Origin: Pseudomonas sp. Irchel s3h14
Lineage (GTDB): Bacteria > Pseudomonadota > Gammaproteobacteria > Pseudomonadales > Pseudomonadaceae
Direction: 5' to 3'
DNA length: 64,000 bases
Assembly (NCBI RefSeq): GCF_900187425.1
Contig: NZ_FYDJ01000008.1
Coordinates: 124,001-188,000 of the forward strand
The notes below the pieces were generated by a model. The model ran no database searches, was not told where the DNA came from, and saw only the letters and a list, made by a program, of their open reading frames with translations. Position 1 is the first letter of the stretch. Each line of letters opens with the position of its first letter. The position numbers were made by a program, and so were the translations under genes. Positions 17,551 to 25,300 of this stretch are shown piece after piece.

Positions 17551-18227
17551 ACCTCGACCCAGCGACGCAACAGGTTGTGATAAGTGCCGGTGAGGCGAAT
17601 CAGCGAAGGGTGGTCGGGCATGTCCTGGGTCAGCTGCTGGATCGCTCCGTCCATCTCGAACAACAAGGCGCGCTGGCTGTCTTCGCGCACGAGGCTTTGG
17701 GTCCAGAAGAACGAGGCGTAGCGAGTGCCGCGCGTCACGGCGTTGACCTTGTGCAGGCTGGTGCCGGGGTACAGAACCATGTCGCCGGCCGGCAACTTCA
17801 CCCGTTGGGTGCCGTAGGTGTCCTGGATTTCCAGTTCGCCGCCGTCGTAATCCTCAGGTTCACTGAAGAACAGCGTTGCCGAGAGGTCGGTGCGCACCCG
17901 CTCGATGCTGCCCTTGGGCTGGCGCACGGCGTTGTCGATGTGAAAGTCGAAACTGCCGCCGGCCGTGTAGCAGTTCAGTAACGGAGGAAAGACCTTGTGT
18001 GGCAACGCGGCTGACATGAACAGCGGATTTTTCCACAGCCGTTCCAGCATCGCCGCGCCGACTTCCTTGGCCAGCGGATGACCTTCCGGCAGCTGCAGAT
18101 TGTGCTTGGCTTTGGCCGACTGGTAGCCGGCGGTGATCTTGCCGTCCGCCCAATCTGCCTGCTCCAGGGCCTCGCGGATGCGCTGCACTTCTTCTTTCGC
18201 GAACACGCCGGGAATGTGCAGCAGCAT
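17547..18227 (-). CDS. piuC: Fe(II)/2-oxoglutarate-dependent hydroxylase PiuC
   Basis: The 226-residue protein belongs to the YbiX/PKHD hydroxylase family and has the length of P. aeruginosa PiuC. The iron triad is H96 and D98 (FDFHIDNA) plus H159 (GTSLHKVNAV), and R169 should bind 2-oxoglutarate. PiuC is iron-repressed and affects uptake of siderophore-like compounds, including siderophore-conjugated beta-lactams, with PiuA. The ATG at 18227 follows AGGTG; an open extension to 18380 crosses the divergent promoter region and is rejected. A candidate Fur box lies at 18260-18274. Confidence 0.93.
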   Translation of the reverse strand: MLLHIPGVFAKEEVQRIREALEQADWADGKITAGYQSAKAKHNLQLPEGHPLAKEVGAAMLERLWKNPLFMSAALPHKVFPPLLNCYTAGGSFDFHIDNAVRQPKGSIERVRTDLSATLFFSEPEDYDGGELEIQDTYGTQRVKLPAGDMVLYPGTSLHKVNAVTRGTRYASFFWTQSLVREDSQRALLFEMDGAIQQLTQDMPDHPSLIRLTGTYHNLLRRWVEV

Positions 18228-18259
18228 GGGGATGACACCTGAAGACAAAGAGGCGGCAA

Positions 18260-18274
18260 TGGTATTGATTCTTA
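18260..18274. promoter_or_regulatory. Candidate Fur box between piuC and piuA
   Basis: TGGTATTGATTCTTA matches the 7-1-7 Fur dyad (TGATAATNATTATCA) at 11 of 14 positions. It lies 33 bases before the piuC start and 160 bases before piuA, in the divergent promoter region. Confidence 0.5.
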
Positions 18275-18434
18275 TTGCCTGTGTAAAACCCCCACGACGA
18301 ACGAGACGCCAAAAACCGTAAGGGTAAATTGTAAAGAATGTAAATTTGTCGCGAATAGTAACGTTTCGCAATTGATACAAATACCTGTTTACCCTATATT
18401 CCGCGGCCTCAAATCCTTGGGGAGGGGAATTCTC

Positions 18435-20696
18435 ATGTCACGCCAACAATTACAATTACCGGTCAGTTCACCGCGTTTGCTCGCGTCTGCAATTGGCGTG
18501 GCGATCACTGCCAGCTCTGCGGGCCATATGGCTTTCGCGGCTGAACAGACCGAGGAAAAAGCACCTAGCAATGTGATTTCGCTGGGCGCTACCGCTATCA
18601 ACGGCGAAGCTCAGGATGAGACCTCCTACAAGACCGATACCTCGGCCAACAAGAAGTACACCGCGCCACTGCGTGAGACGCCGAAAAGCGTCACCGTGAT
18701 TCCGCAACAAGTGATTCGCGACACGGGCGCCACCAGTCTGGTCGACGCGCTACGCACCACCCCGGGCATCACCTTCGGTGCCGGTGAAGGTGGCAACCCG
18801 GCCGGCGATCGTCCGATCATTCGCGGCTTCAACGCCGAAAGCGACACGTTCGTCGACGGCATGCGCGATCCGGCGTCCCAGAGCCGCGAGATCTTCAACG
18901 TAGAATCGATCGAAGTCAGCAAGGGCCCGGGCTCAGCCTTCACCGGCGCCGGTTCCACCGGGGGCAGCCTGAACCTGGTGAGCAAGACCGCCAAGCTCGG
19001 CAATGCCTACAACGGCGGCTTCACCTGGGGCTCGGACCAGACCAAGCGCACCACCCTCGACCTGAACCAGCAGATGACCGACACCTCGGCCTTCCGTCTG
19101 AACCTGATGAAGCACGAAGCCAACGTCGCCGGCCGTGATACCGTGGACGTCAGCCGCTGGGGCGTGGCGCCATCCTTCGCCTTCGGCCTGGGCACCGATA
19201 CCCGCTTGACCGTCGGTTACTACCACGTCGAAACCGACGACATGCCCGACTACGGCATCCCGTTGACCTTGAGCCCCAACCGCAGCAAGTACAACGTCGA
19301 TAAACCTGTGAATGTCGATCGCGACAACTTCTACGGCCTCACCGGTCGCGACTTTCGCGAGACCACCAATGACAGCGGCACCATCAAGATCGAACACGAT
19401 CTGAATGATGACCTGACCGTCTCGAACAGCTTCCGCATGTCGCGCTCCACGCTCGATTACATCGTCACCAACCCGGACGACAGCAAGGGCAACGCGGCGC
19501 TTGGCAGCGTGTATCGCGGCGCGAAAAGCCGTAACTCGACGTCCAGCGGCTGGATCAACCAGACCGACCTGAGTGCCAAGTTCAACACCGGCGCCATCGA
19601 GCACAGCCTGGTCACCGGCCTTGAGTTTTCCTATCAAGACACCCACAACCGCCCGTACATCCTGACCTCGACCGCCAGCGGGACCCGGTGCAACCGCGCC
19701 CTGTTCAACTCCGGCGACTGCACCAGCCTGCAGAATCCGACGCCTGGGGATAACTGGAACGGCTCGATCACCGACAGCGCCGCGTTCACCGACACCGACA
19801 CCAAAACCGCTGCGGCCTACGTGTTCGACACGCTGAAGTTCAATGAGCAATGGTCTCTGAACCTGGGCTTGCGTTATGACAACTACGAGGTCGAATCCAG
19901 CGGCTTCGCCAACGCTAGCAGCACAGCTCCAGCGGGCAGTTTCTCCCGTCAGAACACCAGCGACCTGGTGAACTACCAGATCGGCGTGGTCTACAACGTG
20001 TTGCCTAACGGCAGCATTTACGCGGCCTACTCCACCTCCAGCAACCCGTCCGGTGAAACCAGCGGCAACGGTGGCCTGGAACTGGCGGCGAACAACAGTG
20101 ACCTGGACCCGGAAAAGAATCGCAACTACGAGATCGGTACCAAGTGGGACTTCTTCGGTGACGATCTGTCGCTGACCGCCGCGCTGTTCCGTACCGAGAA
20201 AACCAACGCGCGGATCAACGATCCTGACGGCGGCACCACTCAAGTGCTGGACGGCGAACAGCAGGTCAATGGCCTGGAACTGAGCTACGCCGGCAAACTG
20301 ACCCGTAACTGGAGGGTCTTCGGCGGCTACACCTACATGGAAAGCGAAGTGGTCAAAACCACCCTCGCCGCCGATGAAGGCAACCACATGCCAAGTACTC
20401 CACGGAACAACTTCACGTTCTGGTCGACCTACGACCTGGTACCAGACAAGTTGACCGTCGGCGCCGGCGCCACCTTCGTCGACTCGCAGTTCGGCAACGT
20501 CGCCAACTCGGTGGAGATCCCGTCCTACTGGCGCTACGACGCCATGGCCAGCTACGCCCTGACCAAGAACGTCGACCTGCAACTCAACGTACAGAACCTG
20601 ACCGACAAGCGTTACTTCGACCAGATACTGCAGAACCACTACGCCCACGTGGCGGCGGGTCGTACCGCCCTGCTGAGCGCCAACTTCCACTTCTGA
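18435..20696 (+). CDS. piuA: TonB-dependent siderophore receptor PiuA
   Basis: The 753-residue outer-membrane receptor has an extended signal sequence (cleavage near residue 38, after AFA), a plug domain (KSVTVIPQQVIRDTGATSLVDALRTTPGI, then RPIIRGF and VEVSKGPGS-like IEVSKGPGSAFTG), and a 22-strand barrel ending in aromatic Phe (ANFHF). The plug and barrel match the Fiu/PiuA catecholate group. It takes up iron bound to monocatechol compounds and admits catechol-bearing cephalosporins in related species. GGAGGGG at 18421-18427 supports the ATG at 18435. Divergent from piuC, it is probably Fur-controlled. Confidence 0.93.
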   Translation: MSRQQLQLPVSSPRLLASAIGVAITASSAGHMAFAAEQTEEKAPSNVISLGATAINGEAQDETSYKTDTSANKKYTAPLRETPKSVTVIPQQVIRDTGATSLVDALRTTPGITFGAGEGGNPAGDRPIIRGFNAESDTFVDGMRDPASQSREIFNVESIEVSKGPGSAFTGAGSTGGSLNLVSKTAKLGNAYNGGFTWGSDQTKRTTLDLNQQMTDTSAFRLNLMKHEANVAGRDTVDVSRWGVAPSFAFGLGTDTRLTVGYYHVETDDMPDYGIPLTLSPNRSKYNVDKPVNVDRDNFYGLTGRDFRETTNDSGTIKIEHDLNDDLTVSNSFRMSRSTLDYIVTNPDDSKGNAALGSVYRGAKSRNSTSSGWINQTDLSAKFNTGAIEHSLVTGLEFSYQDTHNRPYILTSTASGTRCNRALFNSGDCTSLQNPTPGDNWNGSITDSAAFTDTDTKTAAAYVFDTLKFNEQWSLNLGLRYDNYEVESSGFANASSTAPAGSFSRQNTSDLVNYQIGVVYNVLPNGSIYAAYSTSSNPSGETSGNGGLELAANNSDLDPEKNRNYEIGTKWDFFGDDLSLTAALFRTEKTNARINDPDGGTTQVLDGEQQVNGLELSYAGKLTRNWRVFGGYTYMESEVVKTTLAADEGNHMPSTPRNNFTFWSTYDLVPDKLTVGAGATFVDSQFGNVANSVEIPSYWRYDAMASYALTKNVDLQLNVQNLTDKRYFDQILQNHYAHVAAGRTALLSANFHF

Positions 20697-20697
20697 C

Positions 20698-20789
20698 TGT
20701 AGGAGCACAGCTTGCTCGCGATGACGGTGTGTCAGCCGACATCATTGGTGAATGTGCCGCTGTCATCGCGAGCAAGCTTTGCTCCTACA
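20698..20789. repeat. Inverted pair of extragenic palindromic repeats, family C (piuA end)
   Basis: TGTAGGAGCACAGCTTGCTC at the left and its near reverse complement at the right (one-base differences) enclose about 30 bases. The pair starts 2 bases after the piuA stop. Family C recurs at 25199 and 32950. Confidence 0.85.
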
Positions 20790-20815
20790 GGGATTGCGGT
20801 GGACATCAAGGCCTG

Positions 20816-20845
20816 GCCCCGTTCATTGAATTGAACGGGGCTTTT
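20816..20845 (+). terminator. Intrinsic terminator downstream of piuA
   Basis: A perfect 10-bp stem GCCCCGTTCA/TGAACGGGGC with a 6-base loop is followed by T4. It separates piuA from piuB transcription, which implies that piuB has its own promoter. Confidence 0.85.
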
Positions 20846-20894
20846 GTGCGTAAGAAAGAATGTTTCTCGACAACCCACGGCATAATGCGCGCCG

Positions 20895-20909
20895 TGATCA
20901 TTATTTTCG
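20895..20909 (+). promoter_or_regulatory. Candidate Fur box upstream of piuB
   Basis: TGATCATTATTTTCG matches the 7-1-7 Fur dyad at 12 of 14 positions and ends 19 bases before the piuB start, where a repressor would block initiation. Confidence 0.55.
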
Positions 20910-20928
20910 AACGAACAAGGCGAGCAAC

Positions 20929-23457
20929 GTGTTGAAGAAAACCCTGTTCCAGTTGCACTGGTTTTTCGGCATCAGCGCCGGACTGGTCCTGGCCCTGATG
21001 GGCATCACCGGGGCGACGGTATCGTTTCAGGATGAAATCCTGCGCGCGCTGAACCCTTCTGTGTTGCAGGTCGAGAAGCAGGTCGCCGGCGTCCTGCCTC
21101 CCGCCGAACTGGTGGAAAAAATCGAGGGCGCCTCGGGCAAGAAAGTCTCGATGCTCTGGGTCGAGACCGACAGCGGTAACGCCGCACGCGTGATCTTTAC
21201 TCCGCCACCGGGCGAGCGCCGTGGGCAGATGCGCTACTTCGACCCGTACACCGCCGAGTTCATGGGCGACGCCACCGGCCAGGATTTCTTCGGCCTGATG
21301 CTGCAACTGCACCGCTTCCTCGCCATGGGCGATAGCGGTCGGCAGATCACCGGCGCGTGTACGCTGATTCTGGTGTTCTTCTGCCTGTCCGGTCTTTACC
21401 TGCGCTGGCCGCGTCAATGGAAAAGCTGGCGCGCCTGGCTGACCCTTGACTGGAAGAAAAAAGGCCGCAGCTTCAACTGGGATTTGCACTCCGTCGCCGG
21501 TACCTGGTGCCTGGTGTTTTACCTCCTGGCAGCGCTCACCGGGTTGTCCTGGTCCTATGAGTGGTACAACAAGGGCCTGACCCGATTGCTTTCCGACTCA
21601 CCGCAGAACGAGCGCGTCCGCAGCGGTCGCGGCCCTGCGCCAAGCGGCCCGGCGCCCACCGCCGATTACGCCGCGATGTGGAGCAGCATCTACAGCGCCG
21701 CCGGCCCGGCACTGAGTGCCTACAACATCCGCATGCCGCCCGTGGCCGGGCAGCCGACCACCGTGTTCTACCTGTTGAACACCTCACCTCACGACCGCGC
21801 GCTGAACCGGATCACGCTGGACCCGGCGACCGGCATCGTCGCGCGGCATGATCGCTACAGCGACAAGAGCCTCAAGGCGCAGTTGCTGACCAGCATCTAC
21901 GCGCTGCACGTCGGCAGCTATTTCGGCATTGTCGGGCGGATCATCCTGACGATCAGCGCGCTGACGATGCCGCTGTTTTTCGTCACTGGCTGGTTGTTGT
22001 ACCTCGATCGTCGACGCAAGAAAAAGCAAATCAAGGATGCCCGCAAAGGCCTCGCACAACCGGGTAGCGACGCGCCTGCGTGGTTGATCGGCTTCGCCAG
22101 CCAGAGCGGCTTTGCCGAGCAATTGGCGTGGCAGACCGCCGGGCAATTGCAGGCTGCTGGCCTGCCGGTGAAGGTTCAGCCGCTGGCGGACGTCAGCGAA
22201 CAAGACTTGCGTGATTCCAGCAATGCATTGTTCGTGGTCAGCACCTTCGGCGACGGTGAAGCACCGGACAGCGCCCGGGGGTTTGAGCGCAAAGTGCTGG
22301 CCCGGACGTTGAGCCTGGAAAGCCTGAACTACGCCGTGCTTGGGCTTGGCGATCGACAGTATCAGCACTTTTGCGGCTTCGCTCGACGCTTGCACACATG
22401 GCTGGGCGAGCGCGGCGGCAAGACCCTGTTCGCCCCGGTGGAGGTCGACAGCGGCGACCCTTACGCCTTGCGTCACTGGCAGCAGCAACTGGGTCTGCTG
22501 ACCGGACAGGCGCCCGTGGACACCTGGCAAGCGCCAAGCTATGACAACTGGAACCTGACCCGCCGTGAGTTGCTCAACCCTGACAGCAGCGGTTCGGGCG
22601 TTTACCTGCTCGGCCTCACCGCCCCCACCACCAGCAGCTGGCTGGCCGGTGACCTGGTGGAAGTGTTGCCGCGCAATTGTCCGTGGGCGATCGAACATTT
22701 CCTCGATGGCCTGGGCATTGACGGTCGGGCCACGGTTGCGCTCGCTGGCCTGTCGCAACCGCTGGAGCAAGCCCTCGCCAGTCGACAACTGCCGGAAAAC
22801 AGAGCTCACCTGGTCGGCCTGCATGCCCAGGCGCTGGTGGATGCGCTGGTGCCCCTGGCAATGCGCGAATACTCCATCGCCTCGATCGCCGCCGATGGCG
22901 TACTCGAACTGATCGTGCGTCAGGAACGGCATCCTGACGGCAGCCTGGGCGTCGGCTCCGGCTGGTTGACCGAGCATGCCCCTGTGGGCGGCACCATCAG
23001 CCTGCGCGTACGACGCAACAGCGGTTTCCACCTGCCGGTCGAACCGGCACCGATGATCCTGCTGGGCAACGGCACCGGCCTGGCCGGGCTGCGCAGCTTG
23101 CTCAAGGCGCGGATCGCCGATGGGCAGCAGCGTCATTGGTTGTTGTTCGGCGAACGCAATCGCGAGCATGACTATCTGTGTCGCGATGAGCTGGAAGAAT
23201 GGTTGATTTCGGGGGATCTGGAGCGGCTGGACCTGGCGTTTTCCCGAGACCAGGCCGAGAAGATTTATGTGCAGGATCGACTGCGCGAGTCGGCGGACGA
23301 GCTGAAAAAATGGCTGGCCGAGGGTGCGGTCATTTACATCTGCGGCAGCTTGCAAGGGATGGCTTCAGGCGTGGATCACGTGCTCAACGAAATACTCGGA
23401 ATTGCAGAGGTCGACCGCTTGATAGAGCAAGGCCGATATCGGCGTGACGTCTACTGA
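20929..23457 (+). CDS. piuB: PiuB: PepSY membrane, flavodoxin and NADPH-flavin reductase fusion
   Basis: This 842-residue protein joins three modules. Residues 1-385 are a PepSY-associated membrane region with about four helices (LVLALMGITGATVSF near 20, others near 140, 190 and 340). Residues about 395-535 are flavodoxin-like, with FMN-loop features (STFGDGEAPDSA, LGLGDRQYQHFCGFA). Residues about 545-842 are an FAD/NAD(P)H reductase like that of sulfite reductase (REYSIAS, GNGTGLAGLRSLL, YICGSLQGMASGV). It could pass electrons from NADPH to ferric siderophore at the inner membrane. A GTG at 20929, 8 bases after AAGG, is preferred; the TTG next to it is possible. Candidate Fur box just upstream. 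Confidence 0.88.
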   Translation: MLKKTLFQLHWFFGISAGLVLALMGITGATVSFQDEILRALNPSVLQVEKQVAGVLPPAELVEKIEGASGKKVSMLWVETDSGNAARVIFTPPPGERRGQMRYFDPYTAEFMGDATGQDFFGLMLQLHRFLAMGDSGRQITGACTLILVFFCLSGLYLRWPRQWKSWRAWLTLDWKKKGRSFNWDLHSVAGTWCLVFYLLAALTGLSWSYEWYNKGLTRLLSDSPQNERVRSGRGPAPSGPAPTADYAAMWSSIYSAAGPALSAYNIRMPPVAGQPTTVFYLLNTSPHDRALNRITLDPATGIVARHDRYSDKSLKAQLLTSIYALHVGSYFGIVGRIILTISALTMPLFFVTGWLLYLDRRRKKKQIKDARKGLAQPGSDAPAWLIGFASQSGFAEQLAWQTAGQLQAAGLPVKVQPLADVSEQDLRDSSNALFVVSTFGDGEAPDSARGFERKVLARTLSLESLNYAVLGLGDRQYQHFCGFARRLHTWLGERGGKTLFAPVEVDSGDPYALRHWQQQLGLLTGQAPVDTWQAPSYDNWNLTRRELLNPDSSGSGVYLLGLTAPTTSSWLAGDLVEVLPRNCPWAIEHFLDGLGIDGRATVALAGLSQPLEQALASRQLPENRAHLVGLHAQALVDALVPLAMREYSIASIAADGVLELIVRQERHPDGSLGVGSGWLTEHAPVGGTISLRVRRNSGFHLPVEPAPMILLGNGTGLAGLRSLLKARIADGQQRHWLLFGERNREHDYLCRDELEEWLISGDLERLDLAFSRDQAEKIYVQDRLRESADELKKWLAEGAVIYICGSLQGMASGVDHVLNEILGIAEVDRLIEQGRYRRDVY

Positions 23458-23468
23458 ACCACCATGCC

Positions 23469-23581
23469 TGATCGTTCCCACGCTCTGCGTGGGAATGCCT
23501 CAACGGACGCTCCGCGTTCGGCTCTGGATGGGACGCGGAGCGTCCCGGGCTGCATTCCCACGCAGAGCGTGGGAACGATCA
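23469..23581. repeat. Nested inverted repeats, family D, between piuB and phoD
   Basis: The outer arms (TGATCGTTCCCACGCTCTGC and its reverse complement) are themselves near-palindromic. The inner arms (GGACGCTCCGCG and CGCGGAGCGTCC) make a second dyad. The whole forms a long cruciform-like structure between two convergent genes. Confidence 0.85.
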
Positions 23582-23593
23582 TGTGCAGGTATC

Positions 23594-25135
23594 TCAGACC
23601 GGTTGTAACTGCTGCTCAAACACCCCCACCCCATCCAGATCCCGCAACACCACACTCATCTCCCCCGTCTGCCCATCAATATTCACCTCACCAAAAAACT
23701 GAAACCCGGCAAACGGTGAGGTGTTCTGTGCCGGTGGTGCTTTCTCGAACACCACTTCCGGACCAAAGGTCTTATCCAGCGAGTCAGGCCCGAAGCTCCC
23801 CGCATTCAAAGGCCCGGCGACAAACTCCCAGAACGGTTCGAAATCCTGAAACGCCGCACGGTCCGGGTGGTAATGGTGCGCGGCGCAGTAATGCACATCC
23901 GCCGTAAGCCAGACAAAATTGCGCACCTGTTGCTCCCGCAGAAAACCCAACAATTCGGCGATTTCCAGTTCACGTCCCTGGGCCGGTCCCGGATCGCCAT
24001 TGGCCACGGCTTCCCAACGCATCACACCGGGACTGACTTCACCATCCGATACGCCGAGGCCGATCGGCATATCAGCAGCGATGACTTTCCACTGGGCCTT
24101 GGAGGCCTTCAACTCACGTTTGAGCCAGTCCAGTTGTTCACGGCCAAGGAACGGTTTAGCGGCACCCAGGTTGTCGTCGTTGGCCCCGCGATAGCTGCGC
24201 ATATCGAGCACGAACACATCGAGCAATGGACCGTAACCGAGCTTGCGATAAATCCGCCCGCCGCCATCGGCGCTCTGCAATCGCATCGGTGCGTATTCGA
24301 GCCAGGCCTGACGCGCGCGGCCGACCAGGCTGTGGATATCTTTGCTCTTGTAGCGATCATCCAACGGCTTGCCCGGCGACCAGTTGTTCACCACTTCATG
24401 GTCGTCCCATTGCCAGATCTGCGGAACCTCGGCGTTGAAGCGGCGGATGTTTTCGTCCATCAGGTTGTAGCGGTAATTGCCGCGATAATCGTCGAGGGTT
24501 TCGGCCACTTTGCTCTTGGCTTCAGTGGTGATGTTGCGCCACACGCGGCCGCTCTCTGTGGTGAGCTGCGCAGGTACGGGGCCGTCAGCGTAGATGGTGT
24601 CGCCGCTGTTGATAAAAAAATCTGGCAGGCGCAATCGCATGGCTTCGTAGATGCGCATGCCGCCGATGTCCGGGTTGATGCCGAAGCCCTGGCCGGCGGT
24701 GTCGCCGCTCCAGACGAAACGGATGTCGCGACGGGTTTGCGGCACGCTGCGCAGATGGCCGAACCAGGGCTCGCTGGCGACGCCGCTCTGGGCGTCTTCG
24801 AAGTGCACGCGGTAGAAAATCGCCTGGTCGGCGGGCAGGCCAGTGAGTTCGACGCGGGCAGTGAAATCGGTATTGGAATCGGTCAATGGCGAGACAAAAC
24901 GACGAGGGTTGCTGAACAGGCTGCGGGTGTCCCACTCCACAACCATTCGCGCAGGGCGATCGCACCGGCTCCAGATCATCGCCCGGTCGCCCAGCACGTC
25001 GCCGGACTGCACGCCATCGGTGAGTTGCGGACGATCCTTGACCGAAGCAATCACCGCCGGCGCCAGGCCTGGCAACAACAGCCCGGCGCCGACGGCTTGT
25101 ATGACACGACGGCGGCCGAGGTCGAATTCGCTCAT
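23594..25135 (-). CDS. phoD: PhoD-like metallophosphatase, Tat-exported
   Basis: The 513-residue protein starts with a twin-arginine signal (R8-R10 in LGRRRVIQAVGAG), so it is exported folded. It then has a PhoD N-terminal beta domain (QSGDVLGDRAMIWSR) and the catalytic PhoD domain: FVWSGDTAGQ near 140, FINSGDTIYADG near 175, WQWDDHEVVNNW near 240, and the metal-binding LTADVHYCAAHHYHP near 430. PhoD enzymes are Ca/Fe-dependent phosphomono- and diesterases used in phosphate scavenging. GGGAG precedes the ATG. It stands alone between repeat pairs; no Pho box was seen. Confidence 0.88.
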   Translation of the reverse strand: MSEFDLGRRRVIQAVGAGLLLPGLAPAVIASVKDRPQLTDGVQSGDVLGDRAMIWSRCDRPARMVVEWDTRSLFSNPRRFVSPLTDSNTDFTARVELTGLPADQAIFYRVHFEDAQSGVASEPWFGHLRSVPQTRRDIRFVWSGDTAGQGFGINPDIGGMRIYEAMRLRLPDFFINSGDTIYADGPVPAQLTTESGRVWRNITTEAKSKVAETLDDYRGNYRYNLMDENIRRFNAEVPQIWQWDDHEVVNNWSPGKPLDDRYKSKDIHSLVGRARQAWLEYAPMRLQSADGGGRIYRKLGYGPLLDVFVLDMRSYRGANDDNLGAAKPFLGREQLDWLKRELKASKAQWKVIAADMPIGLGVSDGEVSPGVMRWEAVANGDPGPAQGRELEIAELLGFLREQQVRNFVWLTADVHYCAAHHYHPDRAAFQDFEPFWEFVAGPLNAGSFGPDSLDKTFGPEVVFEKAPPAQNTSPFAGFQFFGEVNIDGQTGEMSVVLRDLDGVGVFEQQLQPV

Positions 25136-25198
25136 GGTGTTCTCCCTGAAAAGGAAAAACTAAAACATGGCCGTGTGAAACGGCTGTGACACGCCCCT

Positions 25199-25289
25199 TG
25201 TAGGAGCCGAGCTTGCTCGCGATGGCGGTTTACCATTCACCGAAATGGTGGTTGATACACCGCCATCGCGAGCAAGCTCGGCTCCTACA
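25199..25289. repeat. Inverted pair of repeats, family C (left of the fru block)
   Basis: TGTAGGAGCCGAGCTTGCTC and its exact reverse complement form 30-base arms around about 31 bases. It lies between phoD and the end of fruA (25301). An almost identical pair is at 32950-33041. Confidence 0.9.
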
Positions 25290-25300
25290 GAGGTTTGGTG

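Noticed and set aside
18228..18380. Extended start for PiuC
   Set aside because: It would cover the divergent promoter and the candidate Fur box; the shorter start gives the known 226-residue length.
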